From: CBDDGJ01 sp965199285
GTDB taxonomy: Bacteria; Pseudomonadota; Alphaproteobacteria; RS24
Reading direction: 5' to 3'
NCBI GenBank assembly: GCA_965199285.1
Contig: OZ240687.1
Span: 1-64,000 of the forward strand
Length of the DNA stretch: 64,000 bases
Part shown: positions 45,798 through 55,186 of the stretch, one piece after another
Layout of the letters: each line of letters starts with the position of its first letter
Numbering within the stretch: position 1 is the stretch's first letter
Translations under genes and position numbers: made by a program
The notes under the pieces: model-generated
Seen by the model: the letters and a program-made list of their open reading frames with translations, nothing else
What the model was told of the DNA's origin: nothing
Databases searched by the model: none

Positions 45798-46301
45798 ATG
45801 ATGATTGGGCAAAACCATTCAGGCAGGCAGAATAATATTCTTGATCTTTTTGCGGCCTTTGTGTGTATTATATTTATTCTCATTCCTCACACGACTTTGC
45901 TTTCAGGTATTTATTTTGGCCTTACGCCTCATCTTGTGCTTATCCCTATATTTCTATGGTCATATTATAGGGGGCAAGGGATAATGCTGGTCTGGCTTTT
46001 CCTGTTGGGGTTTTTGCAAGATGCGTTTACGCTTGCTCCATTTGGGTTTTGGAGTCTGATTTTTTGTGCGTTTTTTGGCATTGTTCGTTCGCAATATAAT
46101 TTGCTTTCACAGCGTCTGTTACAGTTTGAACTCGCGCTTTTTGCGATTTGTACAGGTACGATTTACGTTCTGATTATTTTTGTAAATTGGGAAAAATCTT
46201 CTTTTATAAATATGTTTTTATCTTATATAATTTTACTTGCAATCTATATACCGCTTGGACAATTGCTACGATATGGGTTTGAACGTTTGAGGTCAGAGTG
46301 A
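45798..46301 (+). CDS. mreD: rod shape-determining protein MreD
   Basis: MreD (167 residues) is a small integral membrane protein with five or six predicted helices. A conserved-looking LLGFLQDAFTLAPFGFWSL segment lies in the middle. The start is ATG 45798, preceded by AGGATAAG; a longer frame begins inside mreC. It lies one base before mrdA. Confidence 0.9.
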   Translation: MMIGQNHSGRQNNILDLFAAFVCIIFILIPHTTLLSGIYFGLTPHLVLIPIFLWSYYRGQGIMLVWLFLLGFLQDAFTLAPFGFWSLIFCAFFGIVRSQYNLLSQRLLQFELALFAICTGTIYVLIIFVNWEKSSFINMFLSYIILLAIYIPLGQLLRYGFERLRSE

Positions 46302-46302
46302 G

Positions 46303-48108
46303 ATGTTTGATAATCGTAAAGATGATGAAGTGTTCTCGCGCCGGGCGGTTATATTGGGCGGGATGAAGTTAGGTTTGGTATCGCTTCTGATTGGTCGCCT
46401 GCATTACTTGCAATTACAAAAAACTGAAGAATATACGACAATGGCTGAAGATAACCGAGTCAATGTTGAGCCTGTCGCCCCGTCGAGAGGGATTATATAT
46501 GATCGCTTCGGGCGGTTTCTCGCAAATAATCAGGCAGATTTTCGCCTTATTTTTATACCCGAACAGGCAGAAAACCCGCGTGAGACAATTAGCCGTTTGT
46601 CAAAGATTATTGATTTGCCTATTTCAACCCAAGAAAAAATTATGCGCCGTGTTGAACGGCAGCCAAAGTTTTTGCCGCATAAAATTTCAGAAAATATGGA
46701 TTGGGGTCATTTTGCCCGGCTCAATATTGAACGCCCCTTTTTGCCAGGCGTTGAACCACAAGTTGGTGAAAGGCGGGTCTATCCGTTTGGTTATGATACG
46801 GCACATATTATCGGCTATGTGGGGGCGAGCCAATCAACCAAACAACGCCGTGCCGTTGCCGGGCTTGTGCAGGGGAGAACGGGAATTGAGTTCTTGCAAG
46901 AAGAAAACTTGCGCGGCGCGATTGGTAATCGGCATATTGAAGTTAATGCGCGCGGGCGGATTATTCGTGAATTAGCTCGCGATAATGGTAAGCCAGGGTC
47001 ATATTTGCATCTTACAATTGATCTTACTGTTCAAAAATACGTAATGGAAAAATTAGCTGACCATCATGGAACCGCGGCCGTGCTGGATGTCGATACTGGT
47101 GCGGTGATTGCGCTTGCGTCAGCGCCAAGTTTTGATCCCAACCAATTATCTTATGGAATTGAAAATAGGCAGTGGCAACGCTTGCGCAATGATCCGGGCA
47201 AGCCGCTTCTCAATAAAGCGCTTGCCGGACAATATTCGCCGGGCTCGACATTTAAGATTATTGTGGCGCTCGCCGCATTAATGAATGATATTATCACGCC
47301 AGATGAAGAGATTTCTTGTAATGGGGTTTATGAGTTAGGACGAGAGAAATTTCATTGCTGGGAAGAAAAAGGGCATGGGAGGTTGAATTTCATAAGCGCG
47401 ATGGAAAAATCTTGCGATGTATATTTTTATGAAATTGCGCGGCGGATCGGGATTGATAATATTGAAGATACGGCACAAAAATTTGGTTTAGGGCGGGTAA
47501 CGGATATTGATTTACCCGGTGAAAAGCCGGCTTTAATGCCGGGGCGTAAATGGAAGCGCGAAACATTTGGTGAAGAATGGCAGATCGGTGACACAATTGT
47601 TGTGGGGATCGGACAGGGATATGTATTGGTAACCCCTTTGCAATTAGCACATATGATCGCGACGCTGGCGAATGGAGAGCAACGGCATAAGCCCTTTATT
47701 GTTGATAAAATTGATGGTCGTCCGGTTGATCGCGCGCCACCCATCCCGCTTGCAATTCCGCGTGCGCATATTGCCTTGGTTAAACAGGGTTTGTTTTCTG
47801 TTGTAAATGGGGAAGAGGGAACTGCCCGTGCGTCACGTTTTGAAGTTGACGGAAAACTTATGGCCGGAAAGACAGGAACGGTTCAGGTTAGACGCATCAG
47901 CGCCACTGAACGCGAAACAGGTGTTTTGAAAAGTGAAGAATTGCCGAAGCGTTTGCGTGATCATAGCGTGTTCATTGGTTATGCACCGCATGACAAACCA
48001 CGCTATGCAATTTCTGTATTTGTTGAACATGGTGGAAATGGCTCGGCTGTCGCCGCCCCGATTGCATCTGATATATTAAAATTCATCTTGAAGAAGGAAC
48101 ACGCATGA
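46303..48108 (+). CDS. mrdA: penicillin-binding protein 2, elongation transpeptidase
   Basis: PBP2 (601 residues) cross-links peptidoglycan during elongation. It has a short cytoplasmic tail, a membrane helix (about 15-35), a pedestal domain (about 50-230) and the transpeptidase domain. The active-site motifs are the SxxK serine in SPGSTFK near residue 315, SCD (the SxN position) near 370 and KTGT near 523. The last four bases overlap rodA (ATGA), giving tight coupling to its polymerase partner. Confidence 0.97.
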   Translation: MFDNRKDDEVFSRRAVILGGMKLGLVSLLIGRLHYLQLQKTEEYTTMAEDNRVNVEPVAPSRGIIYDRFGRFLANNQADFRLIFIPEQAENPRETISRLSKIIDLPISTQEKIMRRVERQPKFLPHKISENMDWGHFARLNIERPFLPGVEPQVGERRVYPFGYDTAHIIGYVGASQSTKQRRAVAGLVQGRTGIEFLQEENLRGAIGNRHIEVNARGRIIRELARDNGKPGSYLHLTIDLTVQKYVMEKLADHHGTAAVLDVDTGAVIALASAPSFDPNQLSYGIENRQWQRLRNDPGKPLLNKALAGQYSPGSTFKIIVALAALMNDIITPDEEISCNGVYELGREKFHCWEEKGHGRLNFISAMEKSCDVYFYEIARRIGIDNIEDTAQKFGLGRVTDIDLPGEKPALMPGRKWKRETFGEEWQIGDTIVVGIGQGYVLVTPLQLAHMIATLANGEQRHKPFIVDKIDGRPVDRAPPIPLAIPRAHIALVKQGLFSVVNGEEGTARASRFEVDGKLMAGKTGTVQVRRISATERETGVLKSEELPKRLRDHSVFIGYAPHDKPRYAISVFVEHGGNGSAVAAPIASDILKFILKKEHA

Positions 48109-49229
48109 GTTTTTTTCAAAGTGGTAGTGATAGCCGAGCAGCGTTATTCGAGAATTTTAATTGGTTTGTATTTATAATTGTCGCTGGCTTAATGCTTGTT
48201 GGGATTGCGCAAATGTATACGGTCGCGCAAGGCGATGTTTCACCATGGGCATGGCGGCAGGCTATTCGTGTGGGCTTGGGAGTAAGCTTGTTGGTCAGTA
48301 TTGCCTTGGTGCATATTAGATTTTGGTATGACATAGCTTATTTTATTTATGGCGGCGCTTTATGTTTACTGATTTTGGTTTCGTTTATTGGTGAAAGTCA
48401 TATGGGGGCAGCGCGATGGTTGGATTTGGGGATTATCCAGTTACAACCTTCTGAGCTTATGCGCATTGGTGTCGTGCTTGCTTTGGCGCGTTATTATCAA
48501 TCCATTCAGCAAGAAGAGGTCTCTTTCATGTCGCGCCTTATTATCCCTATTTTGATGATTGCGATCCCTGTGTTCCTTATTATCCGGCAACCTGATTTGG
48601 GAACTGGGATTCTTTTGGGAATTATTGGTATTTTTGTTCTATTTATGGCAGGCGTGAATTGGCGCTTTTTTGCGGCGGGGTTTATTGTCATTTTATCGCT
48701 TATCCCTTTAGTCTGGCCGCAATTACACGAGTATCAACAAAAACGTATCTTAACGCTTCTCAACCCTGAGGGGGATCCTTTGGGAAGCGGCTATCATATT
48801 ATTCAATCTAAAATCGGCATTGGCTCGGGCGGCTTGTCTGGCAAGGGGTTTTTACAATCAACCCAGAGCCGGTTGAATTTCTTGCCAGAAAAACACACAG
48901 ACTTTATTTTTACCCTATGGGCAGAAGAAATGGGATTTGTCGGTAGCGTCACTTTGATCAGCCTTTACTGTATGCTCTTCGGGCTCATTATTTATATTAT
49001 GATGAGCGTGCGAACCTGTTTTGCGCGCCTCATGGTTGCGGGGTTTTTATATAGTCTGTTCTTTTATGTTTTTGTGAACTTGTCTATGGTTATGGGTATG
49101 GCACCGATTGTCGGTATTCCTCTGCCATTTATTTCCTATGGCGGAACCTCGCTCTTGACTTTTGCGATCAGCATTGGTCTTATCTTGAGTGCTGACGCAA
49201 ATTCACAATTTGAGATGTCGCGGGGCTAA
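48105..49229 (+). CDS. rodA: rod shape-determining peptidoglycan polymerase RodA
   Basis: RodA (374 residues) is a SEDS glycosyltransferase with about ten membrane helices. The family regions AARWLDLGIIQLQPSELMRI, QPDLGTGILLG, LPEKHTDFIFTLWAEEMGF and GIPLPFISYGGTSL are all present; the Asp of the TDFIF-region loop is the expected catalytic area. It works with PBP2, whose gene overlaps by four bases. Confidence 0.97.
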   Translation: MSFFQSGSDSRAALFENFNWFVFIIVAGLMLVGIAQMYTVAQGDVSPWAWRQAIRVGLGVSLLVSIALVHIRFWYDIAYFIYGGALCLLILVSFIGESHMGAARWLDLGIIQLQPSELMRIGVVLALARYYQSIQQEEVSFMSRLIIPILMIAIPVFLIIRQPDLGTGILLGIIGIFVLFMAGVNWRFFAAGFIVILSLIPLVWPQLHEYQQKRILTLLNPEGDPLGSGYHIIQSKIGIGSGGLSGKGFLQSTQSRLNFLPEKHTDFIFTLWAEEMGFVGSVTLISLYCMLFGLIIYIMMSVRTCFARLMVAGFLYSLFFYVFVNLSMVMGMAPIVGIPLPFISYGGTSLLTFAISIGLILSADANSQFEMSRG

Positions 49230-49242
49230 GGGAGGGCTTTTC

Positions 49243-50718
49243 ATGAAAAAATCATTTGTCTTGTTTTTGATCGCTTTACTGGTTCTGATTGCGATTGTTC
49301 TGATCCGGAGTTTTTCCGGCGGTGGGACAGCGCAAAAGGGGCAGGTCTATGATTTTTATCCCGATGAAATGAAACTTGCTCAAGTGATGAGCGGCGCGGT
49401 GAAGCTGCAAACCATTTCTTATGGCCGCGATAAGCCAACATCTAAAAAAGCATTGCTTGCGATGCATGATTATCTGCAAGCGCAATTCCCCCGCGCGCAT
49501 GCGGTGCTTACCCGCGAGGTGGTTGCTGATTATAGCCTCTTATATCACTGGAAAGGCCAAGTCGAAGGGAAGGGTGGTGGCGATAAGCCAATTTTAATGC
49601 TTGGGCATATGGATGTGGTTCCGATTATTCCGGGCACTGAAAATGATTGGCAACAACCGCCTTTTGCTGGAAATATTGTCGATGGGTTTGTCTGGGGGCG
49701 TGGTACGCTGGATGATAAGATTAATGTCATCGGTCTGTTAAGCGCGGTCGAATATTTGCTGGCAACAGGCTTTACGCCGAAGCGCGATATTTATTTTGCC
49801 TTTGGGCATGATGAAGAGCAAGGCGGTCTGGATGGGGCGCGTGAAATCGCCAAAATCTTAAAAGCGCGCAATCTTGAATTTGAATTTTTGGTCGATGAGG
49901 GGGGATTGGTTGCGGATGGTCTGGTGCCGGGAATTTCCTCACCGGTCGCGATTATTGCACCTGCCGAAAAAGGCATTGTGACCTTACAGCTTACGGCACG
50001 GGCAAAAGGTGGGCATTCTTCAATGCCGGCGGATAATTCTGCAATCGGCATATTAGCAAAAGCGATTGTCGCGCTCGAGGAAAATCAGTTCCCGCGTGAT
50101 TTTTCTCATACCGCCAATTTTCTGCGCTCCATATCCGATGATGTGCCGCTCATGCAACGAATTATGTTTAAGAATTTATGGCTGTTTGCGCCTTTGATAA
50201 AAGCCAGTATGCAGGGCGATAATGCGATGCAGGCGGCTATGCGAACGACGACGGCGGTCACGGTTATTTCAGGCGGCGTAAAATCCAATGTTTTGCCGAT
50301 TGATGCACGCGCGAAGGTGAATTTCCGGATTTTACCAGGTGAAACAGTGGCAAGCGTAAAAGAGCGGGTCGAGCGGGTTATTGATGATCCACGTATTCAG
50401 GTTGATTTTGAAGATAGCGGTCAAGTGGGGATGGATCCCTCGCCCGTCTCCCCCACGCAAGGGTTTGGTTGGCAGCAGCTTGAAGCCGCCATTCGTGATA
50501 TTGCCGCGCCTGAGAAAATTGTGATTGCGCCGCGCCTATTGGTGGCAGCGACAGATACCCGCCATTATCGTGAGGTCACGCCCAATCATTATCGCTTTGC
50601 GTGGTTGCGGGCGGGGACAGAAGATTTAGGCCGTATTCATGGCACTAATGAACGGATTTCAATCCAAAACCTTGCCGATGCGGTACGCTTTTATCATCGT
50701 CTTTTAGCGGGGCTTTAG
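49243..50718 (+). CDS. M20-family metallopeptidase
   Basis: This 491-residue protein has an N-terminal membrane helix (about 4-22), so it is likely membrane anchored facing the periplasm. Zinc-binding segments are LGHMDVVPI (His), WGRGTLDDK (bridging Asp), GHDEEQGG (Glu-Glu), FLVDEGG and the C-terminal ATDTRHYREV (His). A dimerisation insert follows KGGHSSMP. It resembles the carboxypeptidase S/PM20D1 branch of M20. The substrate is unknown. GGAGG precedes ATG 49243. It follows rodA by 13 bases, so it could be co-expressed with the elongasome; a wall-peptide role would be speculative. Confidence 0.9.
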   Translation: MKKSFVLFLIALLVLIAIVLIRSFSGGGTAQKGQVYDFYPDEMKLAQVMSGAVKLQTISYGRDKPTSKKALLAMHDYLQAQFPRAHAVLTREVVADYSLLYHWKGQVEGKGGGDKPILMLGHMDVVPIIPGTENDWQQPPFAGNIVDGFVWGRGTLDDKINVIGLLSAVEYLLATGFTPKRDIYFAFGHDEEQGGLDGAREIAKILKARNLEFEFLVDEGGLVADGLVPGISSPVAIIAPAEKGIVTLQLTARAKGGHSSMPADNSAIGILAKAIVALEENQFPRDFSHTANFLRSISDDVPLMQRIMFKNLWLFAPLIKASMQGDNAMQAAMRTTTAVTVISGGVKSNVLPIDARAKVNFRILPGETVASVKERVERVIDDPRIQVDFEDSGQVGMDPSPVSPTQGFGWQQLEAAIRDIAAPEKIVIAPRLLVAATDTRHYREVTPNHYRFAWLRAGTEDLGRIHGTNERISIQNLADAVRFYHRLLAGL

Positions 50719-50801
50719 ATACTCATCGAGCTTTAGTGCTTGTTGCATAATTATGCATTCACTTTCCATCTTTCAACACAAAAACTTTGGCGATTGTAAA
50801 G

Positions 50802-50853
50802 AAAAGGGGTGCGACTGCACCCCCGGCGAATAGTTTCGCCGCCCCCTCCTTTT
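50802..50853. terminator. nested hairpin structure between convergent genes
   Basis: Two adjacent perfect hairpins, GGGGTGC-GACT-GCACCCC (50806-50823) and GGCGAA-TAGT-TTCGCC (50825-50840), lie between AAAAGGGG on the left and CCCC-TCC-TTTT on the right, which can pair around them. It follows the M20 gene and faces grxC. It probably acts as a bidirectional terminator. The other ~180 bases of this gap show nothing. Confidence 0.5.
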
Positions 50854-50948
50854 AAGATAATGGGGAGCCATGCCTGTAAGGCATTGGCGTGAACGAAAAA
50901 ACCAGCGCGTATATTAACCAAACTGAACCGATAATAGCGCAACACGCG

Positions 50949-51206
50949 CTAAGATTTCAGATGCTCATCGAGCCCGCCTCGCGCATCAAGCGCGTAAAGG
51001 TCATCGCAGCCGCCAATATGAATATCGTTAATAAAGATTTGCGGCACAGTGTTGCGCCCCTGCGCGCGTTTGCTCATCGCCGCCCGCAATTCTTGGTTCT
51101 GGCTTACATCAATTTCTTCGTAAACCTGCTGCTTTTGTTGTAATAAGGATTTTGCTGCATGGCAAAAAGGGCAGATTTTCGTCGTGTAAATTTCAATCTT
51201 TGCCAT
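50949..51206 (-). CDS. grxC: glutaredoxin 3
   Basis: This 85-residue dithiol glutaredoxin has a CPFC active site (TTKICPFCHAAKSLL), TVPQIFIN with the cis-proline, and the GSH-binding GGCDDLYALD. It reduces disulfides and glutathionylated proteins using glutathione. It is downstream of the cold shock gene but separated by a clear terminator, so it probably has its own promoter. Confidence 0.95.
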   Translation of the reverse strand: MAKIEIYTTKICPFCHAAKSLLQQKQQVYEEIDVSQNQELRAAMSKRAQGRNTVPQIFINDIHIGGCDDLYALDARGGLDEHLKS

Positions 51207-51260
51207 TTTAAGACCCTATCATCTATATGAATGGGGTGCAAAATAGCCGCGTAGATAAGA

Positions 51261-51290
51261 TAAAACAAGCTATAAATAGAGCTTGTTTTA
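51261..51290 (-). terminator. intrinsic terminator of the cold shock gene
   Basis: Perfect 11-bp stem, TAAAACAAGCT/AGCTTGTTTTA with an 8-base loop (51261-51290). It overlaps the csp stop codon. Read on the minus strand, the 3' arm ends in GTTTTA. Confidence 0.7.
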
Positions 51291-51545
51291 TGCCTCCTCA
51301 CCATTATCGGCTTCACTATTCTCAGGTGCTGGTGCACCTTCCAATAGTTGCACATTCGCCGCAATCATTTTACCCTCGCGGCCTTCCACCATGTCATAAG
51401 AAATGCGTTGCCCTTCGATTAAGAGTTTCAATCCCGCTTCTTGCACAGCGGTGATATGTACAAACGCGTCCGTACCGCCATCATCAGGGACAACAAATCC
51501 ATAGCCTTTTTTGGTATTAAACCATTTTACTGTTCCAGAGCTCAT
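51288..51545 (-). CDS. cold shock domain protein
   Basis: This 85-residue protein has one cold shock OB-fold (residues about 1-68) containing the RNP1 motif KGYGFVVPDD and RNP2 DAFVHI. The tail is acidic (APENSEADNGEEA). It binds single-stranded nucleic acid, probably as an RNA chaperone. The start is ATG 51545-51543, with GGGAG upstream; a longer frame would run into the DUF3108 region without homology. The 130-base AT-rich leader could act in cold regulation. Confidence 0.94.
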   Translation of the reverse strand: MSSGTVKWFNTKKGYGFVVPDDGGTDAFVHITAVQEAGLKLLIEGQRISYDMVEGREGKMIAANVQLLEGAPAPENSEADNGEEA

Positions 51546-51678
51546 ACATACTCCCTTATTCTGCCTTATGCGGTTATGATTGGCATAATCTGTGTCACAT
51601 ATAATGATATTGTGACGATAAGCCAAGAAATGCAAGCCCAAAAAAAAATAATTGTGTACATAAATTATAGCGGCGACT

Positions 51679-52563
51679 TTACTCACTCGTCGCTTTTTCT
51701 TCTTCTTTGAGGGTGAAATGAAACTCTTGCGGGGTTTCGATTGGCGCAAAAAAACCATTGGTTTTGAAGATGAGCCAGCCATATGTCGTTGGCACTTCAA
51801 TGCGTAAGGGGGCAATAAATTGCGTATCTTTCATGCGCGCCAATGTAAAACTTATATACTCATCGTCTTCTGCCGCTTGCCTTGCGGCTTCAACAAATGA
51901 TGCCCGATAGCCATGTTTTGGAATAAATCGCGCCATGCACCTTATCACCGCGCCCGTAACCGGAAATTCATGCGCTCCGGCATCATAAATTTTATCGATC
52001 GAAAATTCAAATTTGCCGACCCGCTTACCATCTGAGACAAATAGATCACCAGCGCAGGCCGTTTCTATATTTTCGGGATAATAGCGGAAAAATGCGCTTA
52101 AGGGATCGACAACAGAAATATTTATTTCATTTGTGGGGAGCGGATTAACCAGCTCTTCGCCGCCATTATTGCTTTCATAATTGGCTTGATAAGATAGGGG
52201 CGTGCCATTTTCGCGAAATGTCACTTTGATGGTTTTATGTTCCTGATCATCCATGCGCGCGGTCGCAAACTGACGCGGGATGAGTTTGCTTTGCGCAATC
52301 CGCCCTTCACTATGGGCGACCAGATTAACCTGCTCAAACCATTCCAAAACCCCACTTGCGTGCAGTCTCGTGCTTATCCGATAATCATCATCTTCATCAT
52401 CATCAGAAGTGGTATCAAAATTAACCTTTGCATCTATCAACGAAAGCCCACCGAGAAATATTTCATAATCAGCTTGATAGATTTGTTCTTTCGCATATCC
52501 GACATGCGGGGCAAGCACAAAACAGGCGCTTAAAAAATATCGTAAATGGTAGCTTATATCCAT
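51679..52563 (-). CDS. DUF3108 domain periplasmic protein
   Basis: This 294-residue protein has a signal peptide (cleavage near VGYA|KEQ). The DUF3108 pattern follows: YEIFLGGLSLIDAKVN, LEWFEQVNLVAHSEG, and a C-terminal ARMKDTQFIAPLRIEVPTTYGWLIF. The DDDEDDD stretch at about residue 55 is unusual. Function unknown; family members are outer-envelope or periplasmic. Its start overlaps the hemH end by ten bases, so it is coupled to haem synthesis genes. Confidence 0.85.
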   Translation of the reverse strand: MDISYHLRYFLSACFVLAPHVGYAKEQIYQADYEIFLGGLSLIDAKVNFDTTSDDDEDDDYRISTRLHASGVLEWFEQVNLVAHSEGRIAQSKLIPRQFATARMDDQEHKTIKVTFRENGTPLSYQANYESNNGGEELVNPLPTNEINISVVDPLSAFFRYYPENIETACAGDLFVSDGKRVGKFEFSIDKIYDAGAHEFPVTGAVIRCMARFIPKHGYRASFVEAARQAAEDDEYISFTLARMKDTQFIAPLRIEVPTTYGWLIFKTNGFFAPIETPQEFHFTLKEEEKATSE

Positions 52564-53552
52564 CCGGCTAGTTCGTTTTGTATAATCTTCGCAAATAAAT
52601 TTATCGCTTCCGCGCTGTCATTTAAGCAGGCAATGCTGGTAAAATCCGCACCGCCCGCCGCGATAAAACCTTCACGAAGACCAATATTCACTTCTTCTAA
52701 TGTTTCAACGCAATCGGATAAAAAACCCGGCATAATAATCGCAATTTTTTTTCCATTTTGTGCATAGTCTCGCACAATATCTTCCGCATAAGGCTGGAGC
52801 CATTTTTGTGGTCCAAAGCGCGATTGAAAGCCCAAATGCCACGCGCTTTCCGGCCAGCCCATATGGTCTCTAAGCAAGCGGCTGGTTTTGGCACAATGGC
52901 AATGATAGGGGTCACCCTTATCAAAATATTTTTGTGGCAAGCCGTGAAACGAGGTGATGATAGCATCTGGTTGCCATTTCAGCGTTTTAAGATGCGCGCT
53001 TAAGCTCTTGCCCAAAGCCGCAATATAATCGGGGTGGTCATGCCATGGGGCGATGGTGCGAAGCGCCGGCTGCCAGCGCATTTTCATTAATGCCCGAAAC
53101 GCATCATCATAGGCAGAGGCGGTGGTGGTGGCAGAATATTGCGGATAGAGCGGGAAAAGCACAATCCGGTCACAGCCTTCCTCTTTCAGCTCACTGATTT
53201 TCTCACCGATTGAGGGTGCGCCATAACGCATCGCCCATTTAACGGTTACGGTTTTTTTTAGCTGCTTTTGCAATGCGTCTGCTTGTTTTCGGGTATAATA
53301 TTTTAACGGGCTTTCATTCGTTTTCGTGCGCCAGATTTTTTGATAGAGCTTTGCGGTTTTGCGCGGGCGGGTGTTGAGAATAATCCCCCGCAAAATAAGC
53401 TGCCAAAAAATGGCCGGAAATTCGATCACCCGCTTATCGCTTAAAAATTCTTTGAGATAGGGGCGCACTGCCTTTGCGGTTGGCGCTTCCGGCGTGCCAA
53501 GATTAATCAGTAAAATGCCAATTTTCCCGTAAGCAACCGGCGGGTGCGTCAT
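52554..53552 (-). CDS. hemH: ferrochelatase
   Basis: Ferrochelatase (332 residues) inserts Fe(II) into protoporphyrin IX, the last step of haem synthesis. It begins GILLINLGTPEAPT. The metal-site segment SFHGLPQKYFDKGDPY carries the catalytic His. QSRFGPQKWLQPY and PGFLSDCVETLEE follow. It starts two bases after hemA, so the first and last genes of haem synthesis lie in one operon. Confidence 0.97.
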   Translation of the reverse strand: MTHPPVAYGKIGILLINLGTPEAPTAKAVRPYLKEFLSDKRVIEFPAIFWQLILRGIILNTRPRKTAKLYQKIWRTKTNESPLKYYTRKQADALQKQLKKTVTVKWAMRYGAPSIGEKISELKEEGCDRIVLFPLYPQYSATTTASAYDDAFRALMKMRWQPALRTIAPWHDHPDYIAALGKSLSAHLKTLKWQPDAIITSFHGLPQKYFDKGDPYHCHCAKTSRLLRDHMGWPESAWHLGFQSRFGPQKWLQPYAEDIVRDYAQNGKKIAIIMPGFLSDCVETLEEVNIGLREGFIAAGGADFTSIACLNDSAEAINLFAKIIQNELAGWI

Positions 53553-53554
53553 GA

Positions 53555-54793
53555 CTATAGAGCCAGCTCTAAAATATCTGCCGGACGGGTGCTAATGTTT
53601 AAACTCTCCCACACCTCATTGAGAGAGGCAACAAGATGATCCATCATCTCATCATCATGTAAGGGGGATGGGGTAATCCGCAACCGCTCCGTACCGCGCG
53701 GCACGGTGGGATAATTAATCGGCTGAATATAGACACCATGTTCTTGCAATAAGCGGTCAGAGGCTTGTTTGCACAAAACCGGATCACAAACCATGAGCGG
53801 TACAATATGCGTATCTGTCATTAAAACCGGCAAATTTGCCGCTTGCAATTTCTGTTTTAAGCGCGCCGCCCGCTCCTGATGACGCTGGCGTAAATCATGC
53901 GCGGTTTTGACATGCCGGATGCTCGCAATCGCGCCGGCGGCTATCGCTGGTGGCAAAGTGGTTGTGAAAATAAAGCCAGGGGCATAAGAGCGAATAGTGT
54001 CAACAATAGTGCGCTTGGCGGCAATATAGCCGCCCATAATGCCAAAGGCTTTGGCAAGCGTGCCTTCAATCACATCAACGCGCTGCATCACATTATCCCG
54101 ATCCGCAATGCCGCCGCCATGCGCGCCATACATGCCAACCGCATGCACTTCATCAAGATAGGTGAGTGCGCCATATGTTTCGGCGAGGTCGCATATTTCG
54201 GCAATCGGCGCAATATCGCCATCCATCGAATAAACCGATTCAAACGCGATTAATTTAGGCCGGTCAGGGTCTGCATTTTGTAAAAGCTCTTCCAAATGGG
54301 CGAGGTCATTATGCCGCCAAATCAGCTTCTGCGCGCCCGAGCCGCGCACCCCCGCAATCATTGAAGCGTGATTAAGCTCATCTGATAAAATAAGACAATT
54401 TGGCAGAATTTTTGCCATTGTCGATATGCTGGCTTCATTTGAAACATAGCCTGAGGTAAAAACAAGAGCGGCCTCTTTATCATGCAAATCCGCCAGCTCA
54501 CGTTCCAGCTCAACAATCATGTGATGGGTTCCAGAAATATTTCTTGTGCCGCCCGCACCAGCGCCCATTTTATCGATCGCCAGTTTCATTTCAGCCAACA
54601 CATGCTCATTTTGCCCCATGCCAAGATAATCATTCGAACACCAGACAATGATTTCGCGGGCTGGCGCGCTCGAATAATCCACCGCGCGGGGGAACTGCCC
54701 CGATTTGCGCGCTAAATCGGTAAATACCCGATACCGCCCTTCCGTATGTAACGCGCTTAATGCCTTATCAAAATAGGCTTGATAATCTATCAT
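53555..54793 (-). CDS. hemA: 5-aminolevulinate synthase
   Basis: ALAS (412 residues) condenses glycine and succinyl-CoA; this Shemin route is a hallmark of alphaproteobacteria. Features: the N-terminal WCSNDYLGMGQNEHV, the SGTHHMIVELE glycine loop, LDEVHAVGMYGAHGGG with the PLP-contacting Asp and His, and GTLAKAFGIMGGY with the Schiff-base lysine. It is followed by hemH and DUF3108. Confidence 0.97.
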   Translation of the reverse strand: MIDYQAYFDKALSALHTEGRYRVFTDLARKSGQFPRAVDYSSAPAREIIVWCSNDYLGMGQNEHVLAEMKLAIDKMGAGAGGTRNISGTHHMIVELERELADLHDKEAALVFTSGYVSNEASISTMAKILPNCLILSDELNHASMIAGVRGSGAQKLIWRHNDLAHLEELLQNADPDRPKLIAFESVYSMDGDIAPIAEICDLAETYGALTYLDEVHAVGMYGAHGGGIADRDNVMQRVDVIEGTLAKAFGIMGGYIAAKRTIVDTIRSYAPGFIFTTTLPPAIAAGAIASIRHVKTAHDLRQRHQERAARLKQKLQAANLPVLMTDTHIVPLMVCDPVLCKQASDRLLQEHGVYIQPINYPTVPRGTERLRITPSPLHDDEMMDHLVASLNEVWESLNISTRPADILELAL

Positions 54794-54825
54794 TTATTTG
54801 TAACCCTTTTATTCTTGTAACCCTT

Positions 54826-55065
54826 TTATTCAGTGTCTTTACGTACAAAGGTAACAGCGTAAAGCGCTTTTCCCTCAAATAATTCTTCTGGCTCGCCCAA
54901 GCCTTCAATCATCATAAATTGGCGCGGCGTGATTTCGCCTTCCAGCCGATAGCCACGCGCGCTCATATTGCGTTTGTGAAACTCCATCGCTGCGGGGGTA
55001 AAGGCTTCGGCCAATACGGTGATGCGCTCAGGGGCAAGTTTTTTATCAGACTTTTTATCAGACAT
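54826..55065 (-). CDS. small conserved-looking unknown protein
   Basis: This 79-residue protein, after a Lys-rich start (MSDKKSDKK), shows a compact alpha/beta pattern: AEAFTPAAMEFHKRNMSARG and EELFEGKALYAVTFVRKD. The start is ATG 55065-55063, with GAGAG upstream. I do not recognise the family. It lies 32 bases upstream of hemA on the same strand, so it may be the first gene of the hem operon. Function unknown. Confidence 0.65.
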   Translation of the reverse strand: MSDKKSDKKLAPERITVLAEAFTPAAMEFHKRNMSARGYRLEGEITPRQFMMIEGLGEPEELFEGKALYAVTFVRKDTE

Positions 55066-55186
55066 TGATACTCTCTGCTGTTGATTTGCGGCTACTATAT
55101 AAATTATTGCATATATAATCAAGGCTTAACCGGCTTGACGGCACGGCAAATTGCCGCCATTCTATGGTTTTTTTGAAGGGGGAAAT

